Shown here: positions 24,201-36,600 of the stretch, one piece after another
How the letters are laid out: each line of letters starts with the position of its first letter
How positions within the stretch are numbered: the stretch's first letter is position 1
Source: Tolypeutes matacus
Lineage: Eukaryota; Chordata; Mammalia; Cingulata; Chlamyphoridae
Length of the DNA: 64,000 bases
Direction of reading: 5' to 3'
Assembly (NCBI GenBank): GCA_026826555.1
Contig: JAKSZT010021121.1
Span: 1,186,470-1,250,469, forward strand
Made by a program: the position numbers and the translations under genes
The notes under the pieces: model-generated
Told to the model about the DNA's origin: nothing
Databases searched by the model: none
The model's input: only the letters and a program-made list of their open reading frames with translations

Positions 24201-27200
24201 CCAGCTCAGGCACGTTAGGGAAAAGGGGGAAAGCGTGCTCTGTCCTCCTCAGTGCTCAGATGGGGATACCAAGGCCCTGAAAGCACAGCCTGGACTCCAG
24301 GTCCCTTGCCCCCTGAGTCCAGGGCTCTGGGCCGCTCACTGGCTGACTTTTCCCCTTCGCCAACCTCCCAGGCATTCCCCGACTTTAAGGGCTCTCTCTG
24401 ATTTCTTACGTGATTCAGATGGAAAAACGCCCGAATGCAGCCCCCACGGTGGACCTGTGCGAAGCCGGTATTCAGGGACCTGGACTTTTGACCAAGCGTT
24501 GAGATGTGCATCTGGTACGTGATGGCCGAGGGGCCAGCATGAGGGTGGGGCCTGGCTAGACTTAGCCTGTCAGCTCCAGACCCCTGAGCAAGCTGTGCCT
24601 GCCGCACCCTCTAGCTGCCGTGTGTCAGGGTCTATGAGCCTGTCTGGGGCCCCTGGGAGTGTATGGCTGGCTGCAGGAGGGGTAAAAGGGAGTTTGGAAA
24701 CCTGGAAGTCCAGAACGTATGGGCCATTTTGGCAGCACTTCCTGTGTGCTGTGGCTCTGTAAAATCATCCTGTGGGACAGATGTGCTTCATGGCCAAATA
24801 TGTTTGGGAGACCTGGGGTTAAGCAAATTTTAGGTGCCTAGAGCCTGTATTGCAGGACTTCTCAGAGCCTTTGCACCTCCCCCTGCAGCGAGGTGGCCTT
24901 TGCACTTGCTTGACCATGGGTTTCTTTTTCCCGGGATGCATTCAGGAAGTTGGGCTGCAAAGAACAAGCTTTGGAAAATGCCGGTAGTAACAGCAGCTAT
25001 CATTTATTGTCTACTGTGTGCGAGGCACTTTGCTAAGAGCCCGCAGTGTTAATTTTTTTAAGACTCAGAGTATCTGCGGCAAGTACTGTTGCTACCTCCA
25101 CTTTACAGAGAGGAAACTGGAGATATAGGTTCCATGACTTGTCCCGGGTCCTCTGGCTGGTATGGGGGAAATTGGCACTGGAACCCAGGCTTGCTGGCTC
25201 CATTCAGTTTGGCTGCCTCTCTGGGTAATCTCCCTTTGCCCCACTTCCTGCCCCCTGCCCATCTTGCCCCTTCCCCAGAGAACAAAGGAGGCCCAGGGTC
25301 TAAGGGCAAGTGAGGAACAGGCATGGCCTAGAACTCAGGTGTCCATCCTGCCTGCCCGCAGAGCTCTGTCCCCGAGACTCGGTGTGCCGGTGAGGCACCC
25401 CACTCTGTGCTCTGTCCCCCTCAGGAGAGGAGGCCTGGGGCTGAAGAACCACCACGCCCCATTATGCCTGCAAAAGGGGGAACTGTGAGGGAGGCCACCT
25501 GTACCCTCAGCCCTCTCCAGGGGTCAGGGGAGGATCATCTAAGACCAGTAGGGACGTGGTTAGAGCCGGCATCCACTGGGAGGGAGTTGGGGGACCCCTT
25601 ATGGCCCATGGGCTCTGTCCGTTAGCAGGCAGTCGTCATACAGTTTGCAAAAACACCATTGGTCACTGAGTCCAGTTGGAGGATGGCAGAGAGCGGCAGG
25701 GCCAGGGCCGTGAGCATCTGGCCTCCCACAGGCCCGACCTTCCATGGATTTGATGCCCCCACCTGCCCTTCTGTTCCCTCTCTGCTCTGCCCTCTCACCT
25801 CTGGGACTTTGCCGCCTCCCCCTCCCCTGCTGCCTGCTCACCCGAGGGGCTCTGTCAGAGTCTCTCTTGGGGCCCACCGACCTCTGCGCTTCGCTGCTGC
25901 AGCGCCACCTGCCGCGTTGCTCCCTGGCCTGGCGGGGGCCTGCTCCTCGTTAGATTGAGTGCACGGGCTGCTTGTTGCTCGGTGCTGGGGCCTTGGGGCC
26001 TGGCATCGAAGGTGCTCCCTAAATTCTTGGCTGGTGGAAGGAGCATTGGCAAACACAGTTGGAAAGAGGGCAGAGGCAGAAGGAAGGAAGTCGGGGTTGT
26101 CATTACACGGTGACAGTTGAGTAGAGCAGCAGACACTGCAGGTTCATTGAGCCCCCACTGGATGCCTGTCATGGGGCTAAATGCACAGAAGTATACGACC
26201 TGACCCTTGTCCTCCGTGGGTTTGTATTTTTCCCTGGGTGACAAGGTTAGTACATACAAACCACTAAACCAGGGGTCCTGTCCCTGCCTGCTAGGTATCA
26301 GCATCCCTGGAGGTTCCATAAGACAAAAGGCAGAGTCCCAGGCCCCCTCCCCTATCCGTCCTAGCCCGCTTGGCCTGGAATGGGGCCAGGACCTCTGCAT
26401 TGGTGTTAGGAAAGGCAGGCCTGGGCCGAGGTGATGCCAGGTCTGCGTGCAGGTCCCAGAAGGCATGGGATGGGCAAGGCCTCTGCCCCGCCCTGGCTGC
26501 AGGGGCCCTGCTTGTCTTCCTGCCATAGGCCTTCTCCCTGGGCCCTGCATGCATGAGCTTTTCCTCTGAGTCGTCTGAGATGCCCACTGGGAAACAGAAC
26601 TCGGCTTCTTCGGTCCACCTGCTCCTGGGAGAAGGGGCCAGGAGTGGCCGGGGTCAAGCATTCTCACCATGCTGGTCTGTGTGTACCTGAGGGAACAAGA
26701 TAGTTCCTGGCAGACAAGGGCGTCCTCTGGGGGCGTGTGAATGACCTCTGCTCTGGGCTGAGGTTGGTGCTTTTAGACCCATTTTACAGATGAGCAGACT
26801 GGGGCTTAGCGTGTCAAAGGAGATTGCCACGGTCATTCTGCTGGTGAGTGACAGAATGAGGACAGGAACCAGGTGCACCTAACTCAAACCTTGTCCTCTT
26901 AACCTCTGTCCCATCTTAGCAAGGAAAAGCGGTAGCTGGGGATTATTCTGGTGCATTTAAATGATGACTTCTTCACATGGGTGCCATATATTCCTTCCAG
27001 AACACTTTTCTCATCTCCTTTTTCTCTCAAGGTGCAAATATGAAAGTTAGCTAAAGAAGTTACCTTCTCCATCTTACAGATTTGGAAACTGAGTCCCAGA
27101 GATGGGGGTGAGTTGCCCAAGGTCACACAGAGGCAAACCTGGTATCCAGTGTCCAGCTCAGGACTGTCCCCACCAGTCCTTGCTGCTCCTTGGCTACTGG

Positions 27201-30200
27201 GACAGGACACTCCACTGGACAGCCCTTGCCTCCGTGGTGCAGAGTTAGTGGTCATGGAGGCGTCGTCGTAGGTCCTGGGGCCTTCGGGCGCAGTCGTTGG
27301 GTGCTGGTTGACCGGGCCTTTCCTTTTGTCTCTTGCAGGATCCTATGAGTGTGGAATCTGTGGCAAGAAGTACAAGTACTACAACTGTTTCCAGACCCAC
27401 GTACGGGCACACCGAGGTGAGTGGGGCATCCCTGGGGCAGGGCCAAGTGGCTCACACCTCCCTGTTCTCTGCCCGTTCTCCCCCCGGCCCCTCCCGGTGA
27501 CCCTGGAGGCCCTCAGAGCACCCGTCTTTTCCAGTCTGCCCCCTTTCTGTGGTAGGAGGGGCGCACAGGGCAGCGTGTGGGGTAGGAGGGGGCCAGCAGC
27601 CTAGCAGCCAGGCCTGCACTCGCGACTCGCCGGCTGCCCTCAGGGAAGTCTGCATGGTCCTTGTTCCTCTCAGGATACTGCTGTACTACTCGGCATCAGC
27701 CTCTCCCAGGAAAGCCCTGTGGTACCTCATGCGCTTCTTGTGATGGCCCAGGAGTGGGGCCAGGGAGCGGTCTCCCATTCCAAAGATGAGGAAACTGAGG
27801 CCAAAAGGGAACGGGAGAACGGGGGGTGGCGCCTTCTGCCAGGGGCCACCAACATCTGGGGCCCAGGAAGGTTATCTTACACTCTGTTCCTGCAGAGCTG
27901 TGGGAAGAGAGCCTCCTGGGGGGCTGCCTGCCCCGCCGTCTCTCTCATTTGGCACTGTCCCTGCTGTCTTATCCCTTCCTCTCTTTCTCTCTCTCTCTTA
28001 CAGACACTGAAGCCACCTCAGGGGAGGGAGCCTCCCAAGGCAGTGAGTATTTTTCCCTACTTGTAGCTGGTGGGGCGAGAGGTCGGAGGGTGGGAAGAGG
28101 AGACGCTCTCATTCTCTCCCCCCTGGACTGCCCGAGTGGCCCCAGGGAGACACACTGCTGTCCAGGCTTTGGGACCCGAGGGCCCCTATAAAATCAGAAC
28201 ACTGCCTCAGACAGCCTTTCTGAAAGTGCGTTCCGTGGAGCACTGTTCTGGAGACGTTAATAGGTGTTCTGTCATAAAGGGTTCTCTGGCAGATAACTTT
28301 GGGAAACCTTGAGTTACACAAAGATCAACAGGTTTCTTTGTGGCGCGACTTCTCAGAGCCCTTACCTGGCAATTGTGCCTGTGTGCCTCTGCAAGGGCTC
28401 AGCGTATGCAGCCTCCTCTCTTCTCTTGATCTGGACTTGTGGGGCTGGGGCTCCATTGCTGACATTTGGGAAATGTTATTTCAGAGATTTAGCTCATGAG
28501 TACCCATAGCTGCAGGCATGGGTAGCTTACCTGTGGGGCGGAGCAGGGCCTGGCATCTGGAGACAGTGCTCCTGCTCTGCTGCCACAGACCCTGCTTGCC
28601 CACCCTCCTAATCTAAACCCACGGGCCTGAGAAGTGGCCAGTCAGATGGGTGTGGGCTGGGACAAAAAACCCCCCTTCCTGATAAGACTGAGCTTCAAGG
28701 CCCAGCGCCTCCACTCCTAGGTGTATACCCGACAAGCACTCCCCGTGAGCGCCCCAAACCGGAAACCGCCCACATGCCCAGCAGTAGCTGACTAGGAGAA
28801 GAGATTCTAGCATATTCACATGCAGGATTACTGTGGAGCCGATGGAATGAATGATTTACACCAATGTGAGTGCCTCTCACTGACAGTGTTGAGCAGAAGA
28901 AGCTGGACACAGAAGAGTACATCGTAACAGTGTTCTGAATAGAGAAAGTGCAAAAGCAGGTGAAACTTGCTGAGGCTGGTAGAAATCAGGGTCGTGTTAC
29001 CCTTGGGCCGGGGCACAGGGGGGCTTCTCCTGTTGCTGCATTTGTAGCACGACTGTGGAGGTGTTTTCAGTTTGTAAAAAATGGAGCAAGCTGTACACCT
29101 ACAAGCTGTGCACTTTTCTACGCCAGGGGTCAGCAGACTTTTGTAGCAGGCCAGATGGTACATCTCTCAGCCTGTGTGGGCCAGACATCATGGACGTAAC
29201 TCACCTCTGCCGCTGTAGCACACACGCAGCAGAGGCAACGTGCAGATGGATCAGTTACCAAAGCGGACCGTGGGCAGGATGTGGCCCGCGGGCCCTGGTT
29301 TGCCAGCCCCTGTCGTGCATGCCTGTTTTATCTCCATAAGAAGTTTTTGGAAATAGTAAACAAGCAATACCCAAAGTGAAGGCCAAACAAAGCAGCCTGA
29401 GGAGGTGCCTGAGTGGAACAAGCTTAACGGGATTGTGGATTGGTCTTAATATTTCTTCTAAGGAGCTTTCCCATCTAATCTCTGCTGGGATTCTGCTACC
29501 ATGCAGAAGATAGACAGGGCTGAGATTAGTCCTCTGTTTTCCAGAGGAGAATCTGAGGCTCAGGGAGGCTAGGAGCCTGTGCCCCCTCCTCCTCCATATC
29601 CCCACCCGGCCCCTCTTGGCCTGACCCTCGACTCCCGTCTCCCTCCATAGCTCCCTCCATTTCCGGCTCCCATGGTCTGCCTGTGGTCAGCCACATGTTT
29701 AAAGGGTTTCCCTGTTTGTCTTTCCTTCTTTGGCTCTTCTAGGTCTCTGGCCTCTCCGGCAGCCCCTCAGTGGTCCGTTGTGTGCCTCTGGCTTCCATTT
29801 GCGAAAGGCTCACTGGCTCTCAAGGGCCCTGTCGTCAGGGTATTTTTAGCCCTTTCATTCCTTTTTCTCTCTGTGGAGTTTTCTCCCCACAGCCGTGGCA
29901 CCTTATCTTATTCTCAGTTCTGCACCCCCACGCTGACCCGGGCGGGACATGATGAGGAGGTTGTTGTCTAAGCTGGATTGCTGAATATGGGAGAGCGTTA
30001 AAGCCTGAGCCAGGCTGGGAAATCCTGGGACTGGCCCCAGGAATCAATGCATCCATTCCCTATCCCCACAAATGGGAGAAAGAAATGGAGAAACTGTATC
30101 CCAAGGTGGGTTTGGCACTGGCTGGCAGTTCCAGCGAGGCAGAGGGAGGACCCGGCCTCTCCTCCCTTACGTGCTGCCTCTGCCCCACCTCTCTGCAGAT

Positions 30201-33200
30201 GACTGGGGCGTGGGCGTGGGGCCCAGGCAGCAGAGGCCCCCTCCCTGGAGATTGGTGGCATGCCTCTTCCCTGCCTAGTACCCCCTGCCCTTAGAATGTC
30301 TGCATGTGCCAAGGCTCCAGTTTGCCTCTGGCCCTTTCAGGCACTAAAGGCATTTTCAGAGACCACTATGGGGGTGGGAGGCTTTGATGTCTTCTGCACC
30401 CCTGAGTTGGCTAGAGGGGGCCAGAGGTTTTCCCAAAGAGCAGCTTGATGCTGTGGCCTTGGGATGGGGATGGTTGCTCAGGAGCGGGGGGAGGCCCAGA
30501 GGGTGCCCACCCAAGACTGGAGGGCAGAACGTGGGTCAGAGAGGGGCCATGTGCCTTGACTGAGCCTTGGCCAGGAGTTAAGTGAATGGGTGAGTCCTCC
30601 TCTTCCCTGCCCCACTGTACACCCTTGGACAAGCTGCCAACCCTTCCTGTGCCTGGGATTCCTCAGGGAGGTGTGCCCAGTGGGCCCTCACTGGGTCAAT
30701 GGAGGGGACAGGAATACAACCTGCAAGAGTGAGCAAGCGAGAAAGCAAGAGATAGACGGAGTGAGCAGTACGGAAGTCACAGCCTTTTGTAACCTAATCT
30801 CAGAAATGACGTCCCGTCGTGTCTCAGATGAACACCACACGTGGGTTGGCTTCAACAGCAAGAGTTTATTGGCTCCTGGCTTTGAGGCTTAGGGAAGACC
30901 AGAATCAAGGCATCAGCAAGGCACCTCTCTCCTGGAAGACTGTGATGTTCCAGGGCTGACTGCCGGCAGTTCTTGGGTCCTTGGCCTTTCTGTCATGAGG
31001 TGGCAACACACATGGCGGCATCCTCTCCTTTTCCTTCTGGGTCCATTGACTCCAGCTGCTTCTCCTCGTGGCTTTTCCTCATAAAGCCTCCAGTTACAGG
31101 ATTAAGTCCACACCTCAACTAAAAGTAACGTCTTAAGGAGGTTCTATTTGCAATGGGTTCGTACCCACAGAAATGGATTAAGATTAGGAGCATGTATTTT
31201 TCTGGGGTACGTAATTCAACCTACCATCCATCACTTGTGCTGTTTTCTGGTCACTGGGTCCAGCCCAGACTCAAGGCGAGGGGATTAGAGAAGAGCCTGA
31301 TATCGGCAGGCAGCGTCATTGGGAGCCGTCTCCGAAGCTCCCTACCACAGCCCTCCTAGCTGTGGGGCTTGGGGCAGCTCACTCTGATCCTCAGTTTCCT
31401 CCTGTGTAAAATGGGCTACTAATTCCTCCCTTTGTGTGGGAAGTGCCTGGCCTGGTGCCTGGCTCACGGTAAGCCCCCGGGAAGTGGTAGCTGCTGCGAC
31501 ACCACTCTTCTTCTCTAACTTCTGGCAAAGGGAGGCAGGGTGGGTTTTGAACCAGGCCCTTAGGCCCTCAGCTCACAGTGTGGTTTAAGGGTTGGTGGGG
31601 GAGTCACTTGAAGGTCCCCTCAATACGGGATCTGCCTGGAATGAGGGTTGGGGCTAGCACTGAGGTCTCCAGGCCTGGAATTCATAGGGGAAAGGAAGCT
31701 GGGCACCCTCGGGAGTGGGCGGTGCCAAGGGGCAGGCTGGACTCAGGATTGATTCTCCAGGGGTCATCTAGTTGGGTCCAGGCTGGGCTAGTCCCATCTC
31801 AGATTCCTAAAGCAGATGAGCTAGCAAAAAAAAAAAAAAAGAAAAAACCCACCCCAGGTGGTTAAAGCCCTAGTACATGTCTCCCTCCATCCCTCACAGA
31901 CAACTTCAGGTACACGTGTGACATATGCGGGAAGAAGTACAAGTATTACAGCTGCTTCCAAGAGCACCGAGACCTGCATGCTGTGGATGGTGAGTCAAAC
32001 CCATCTCAGCCCCTGGCCTTCCCTTCCTCCTACCGAGGGAGGACCCCTGGCGCCCGAGTGAGCCATTGCTCTTCAGTACACAGATTTCTAGTCTTGGAAT
32101 GATAGGGTTGGAATTTCAGAATCAGAGCTTTAGATCGTAGGCTCTAAGACACAAAGGAAGGATTAGAAGGGCAGCCTTTTGGCAGTGGTCAACTCTGGGG
32201 AGGGGGGCTTGGGCAAAGGGGGTATCCCCATCATACTCTGTACCCACTTCTGTTTAGATCACCTCAAGTGAAATGGCTGATTTTGTAGGTCAGAAACAGT
32301 CAAATATCAGCAATTTCATATTGAGTCATTTGATAATTTTATGTTGAATATTCATTTGCTCTGGTGAAATTAAACCAATTTTTAAAAATGAACAATGGCA
32401 TTTTAGAATCTTAGATTCCAGAGTTAGAAATGAGAACAATAGTTGTATGTAATGCATCTTTAGAATCTTAAGAATCCTAGAAACTAAATCTTTGATCTGG
32501 AAGGGATCTTCAGGGTCCCCTCTGTAGCCCTACCCCACCCAGCCCCTCTAAAGCTGGGACAACCAGGCCCCACCACCTACTACTGTTGGCACATCCTTTC
32601 TCTCCCTCCTTCTTTTCTCTCCTCCACATCTCCTCTTTTTTCCTGCGAGGTGCTGGGGTCCAGAATCAAGCCCAGGCAAGAAGCATCTGCCTCCCTTGGG
32701 GGTGGGACTCCCGCCCATGGGGAGGGCCAAAGCTGTGGCGAGGATGAGGAATCAAGGTTGGAACATGGCCTCCTGTGGCCCCCTGGTTTTCTGGGCTTCC
32801 ATGCTGGCTAGGGCAGCCCACCTGGACCCTAAAGATAAGCTCACTGGCCCGGAGTCTGGGAGCCGCGAGCAGAGGCAGCTGTGGGCAGGGACTAACAGGG
32901 CTCCTCTTTGCTTCTTTCCTTCTGCGGCTGCCGCCTCCCGCCTGGGCACAGTGTTTAGTGTGGAAGGGGCCCCCGAGAACCGGGCAGGTAAGTCCTCAGT
33001 GGTGCCCCCTTTCCCCTGAGCTCCTGAGATCTGGGGTGCCAGGACACTTAAGGGCCATGTGTTCTCCTGCAGACCCATTCGACCAAGGTGTTGTGGCCAC
33101 TGATGAGGTGAAGGAGGAACCCCCAGAGCCATTCCAGAAAATCGGGCCAAGTATGCGGGCGTCCCCCTGGGGCTGGGGATGGGGTGGGGAGAGGTGGGGG

Positions 33201-36200
33201 CTGGTTGAGGGAGGCAGGGCTAAGTCCCATGCTGGAAGGAGGAGGTTTTGCTCATCTGCAGCAATAGCGCTGGCCACTGTGTGGCTGGCCTCCTTGTAGC
33301 CCCTTTTGCCCACCTGTCACTTGGGCTGGTCAGTCTTAGGATTTTAGCTTTTGAAGACAGTACAGGGTCAATGTCAGGGCAGTAAAGACACACAGGCTTG
33401 GGCTGAGCCCTGGCTTCTGCCCCTTATGTGCTCCGTGCCCTTGCGGCCTGTTAGCCATGCTGAGCCTCAGGCTCCTCACCTGTGGAATGAGGATGATGTT
33501 TCCCCGCAGGTTTGTTGGGGGATTAAATAAGGTCGTGGATGTAAATCACTTATTAGCACAGTGCCTGGTACATAGTAGGTGCTCAGAAAATAACTTGCTA
33601 TTGTCATCTGAGGGGTTTATTAGTGCATGAAGCTGCCCAGAGGATCCACATGTTCCACGCCATGTTCTTGTCCCAGTAGAACTCCCAAGGGTTGGAGTCA
33701 CATGCACGACTGGCTGATTTTCAGCAGACTTACATTGAGTGTTGTGAGCAAGACAGATATGGCTCTGCCCTCATGTATTTCTTATGGGAGGGGAACAGTA
33801 GGTAAGTAAGCAGACAAGAACCTCTGTCTATTCTACAGGGCTCTTGGAGGATGCATCTGTAAAGCGTTTAGCACAGGACCTGGTTCATTCTCAGAGAGTA
33901 ATCAGTGAGAGATGTTACTGAGAGATAAGCAGGAGCTTGAGAGCCAGCCCAAATATTAATCCCAGCTCTACACTTCATAGCTGTATTATGTCCTGCAAGT
34001 TTTCTAATCTCTCTAGTCCATAGGTTCCTTAACTCCAAAATAGGGTGATGACAATAAGACTCACCTCTGAAGATTGTCATGGGGATTAGATGAGATTATA
34101 TTTGTAGAGGAGTTAGCATAGTCTTTGACAAAAACATGGAAAGCATTAATGAAGTGGTACCCATTAATTATCCAAAAAGATGCAGAATAAGATGAAACTT
34201 GTTCTTTATATTTCCAAGTCTAACAGACAACCAGTGCTTGGACCTGGGCAGAATTAATCACAAATTGTAAGGGACATGGAATTGAGAAAACTGAACAGAG
34301 TTTGGCAACTTGTCTTTTTGAGAGCTGAGATTGATATAACACTATGAGGCTGCCCCTAGCTACTACTCAGCAAAATAACAATGTGCTTCTTCGGCTTCTG
34401 CCACTTGTAAGCAGGCCAGTGCTGCAGAACCTTGAAAACAACTAAGTGTAGAAGAGCAGAAGCCAATAGAGGGACATTGCATTCTGTAGGGACCAGTCAC
34501 CACAAGGTCAGGGAGAAGAGGAAAAACCCTGGCAGCATTGCATGGGAGGGACACCTTCCACATCTCACATAGCTGAGCACACCAGAGAATTAGGTACTGG
34601 AGTTGGAGGAAGCTGGAGCCTTGATAGAGCAAAGGTTTCCTATGTATAATTCTGCTTGCTGGAGGGAGATAGACTGAGAAGCTGTGAGCGTCACCTCTTC
34701 AGCTGTAAATCTGAGAATTCTACTACCATGACAATGCACAGAGGACAAAACTGAGGACAATTTATTCATGTTATCTATTGAAACAAAGTAAGTCTGGATT
34801 CATTTATTGGTGACTTGCCTTTTATGTCTAGATAAGAATGAGCAACGTAAGAGAAGAAACAAAAACAAAACATGGGAACTATGAAAATTCCACATAACAA
34901 GAAAATGAGAGTTTAGGAGACTCACAGGGAAAGCATACCTCTGAAAATGATCTACTGTAAAATCTAGAAGAAAATTCCATTTGACAACCTCAATTGAGTA
35001 TAAGAAAATATGACTTGTGAAAAAGGATCCTAAAGTTGTATGGTGAGAAAGCAGCAGGATAAGATGAAGAGGCAACGGGAGGGGTGAAATGAGGAAGCAT
35101 TGCAAGGAAGCTGAAAATATAAGAACAGAATTAAAACCTACATTGCAGATTATAAAAAGCAGAAGTTGATTTAGTGATTTGAAGGACAAACTTGAACAGA
35201 TGATGATAATGAAAGGAAAAATGCTAAATATGTAGAACAGGTAATCAATTGCAGATAGTTGGTGTTATAGTACCAGTGGAACAGAAGCAAAACTCCAAAA
35301 ATAAAATAGAAGAAATTTTGCTCCGCTAAAGGAAGACCTGTGTATACAAATTTAAAAGGCTTGCCATGTGTCAGGTAGAGTCAATATAAAGTGAACCATA
35401 CCTAAATAGATCTTAGTGACTTTTTTAAACTACAAAGATAAAGGAAGAAAATTATATGGGCATCTAAGCATAAAAAAAAAGTTTACCTGTAAATGAATTT
35501 AAGTTGCTTCAAACTTGTCTGCAACACTAAATGCTAGAAAACAATGGAGTAAGTTTTGAAGGAAAAAGATTATGATCTAGGAACTTTATAACTAGACAAA
35601 TTGTGATTTACGTGTAGAGAACAAAGCAAGGGCTCTAAAACATAATTCTTCTCCCATATTCCCATCTTCAAAAAAAAAATTATTTGAAGATAGACACCAC
35701 TGAACAGACTGGTAAGGCAGGAGCTCAATTATGAGGAATTTGTGGTATAAAAGAAATTGGAGTGATTACTAAAACCAGATAAACTAAAAGAAAGTTTCAA
35801 ATGTTCCAAATCTGACTATAAAATTGAATGCATAAAATGAAAATCATTGTAAAAGCTTAAAAATATTTTTTTTAAAAGCAGAAGGAAAGGAATAGGTGAG
35901 GAATAAAGTTAGTTAGGTTAAACCAATTCTACTTAAGTGTGGTCTCCAGACCATTATTGCCTGGAAGCTTGTTAGAAATGTAAATTCTTAGGCCACACCT
36001 AGACCTACAGAATCAGAATCTTTGGGGATGGAGCCCAGCAATCTTTGCTGTAACAACCTTTCTAGGTGATTCTGAGGCACATTGAAATTTGAGAAGCACT
36101 GGGTTAAACTGCCTTTCTCAATGGTGATAGACTTAAAAATCTCATTTCTCTCTTGATTTTAGTAATAGAGAAATATATGCTGTCCAAAACAGTAGAGACT

Positions 36201-36555
36201 ATTGGAGAATAATGGAAAATCATGGAATATTGGAGAATAATGGAAAAACCGTTCATCAACTGAAAATTAAGGCAACAACCAGAAAGGATGGAGCATGAAA
36301 AATAATCATAACACAAAATCAAACATACATAAAACAAATAAAACCAAATCAATTATTCCAATAAAAGTAAATGGCATAATCTCTTCTGTTAAAAGACAAA
36401 GATTCTCAGATTAATTTAAAAGAATCAAATTATTATTTATTAAAGACATATCTAGTTAGTCCTTATCTTTTACTCTGACCTTGAGCTTCTCTTTCTCAGG
36501 GAACTATTTCCTACTTCCTTAACTAGATAAAAAATTTCCATTACGGTTTTTTTTT

Positions 36556-36600
<45 letters not shown>

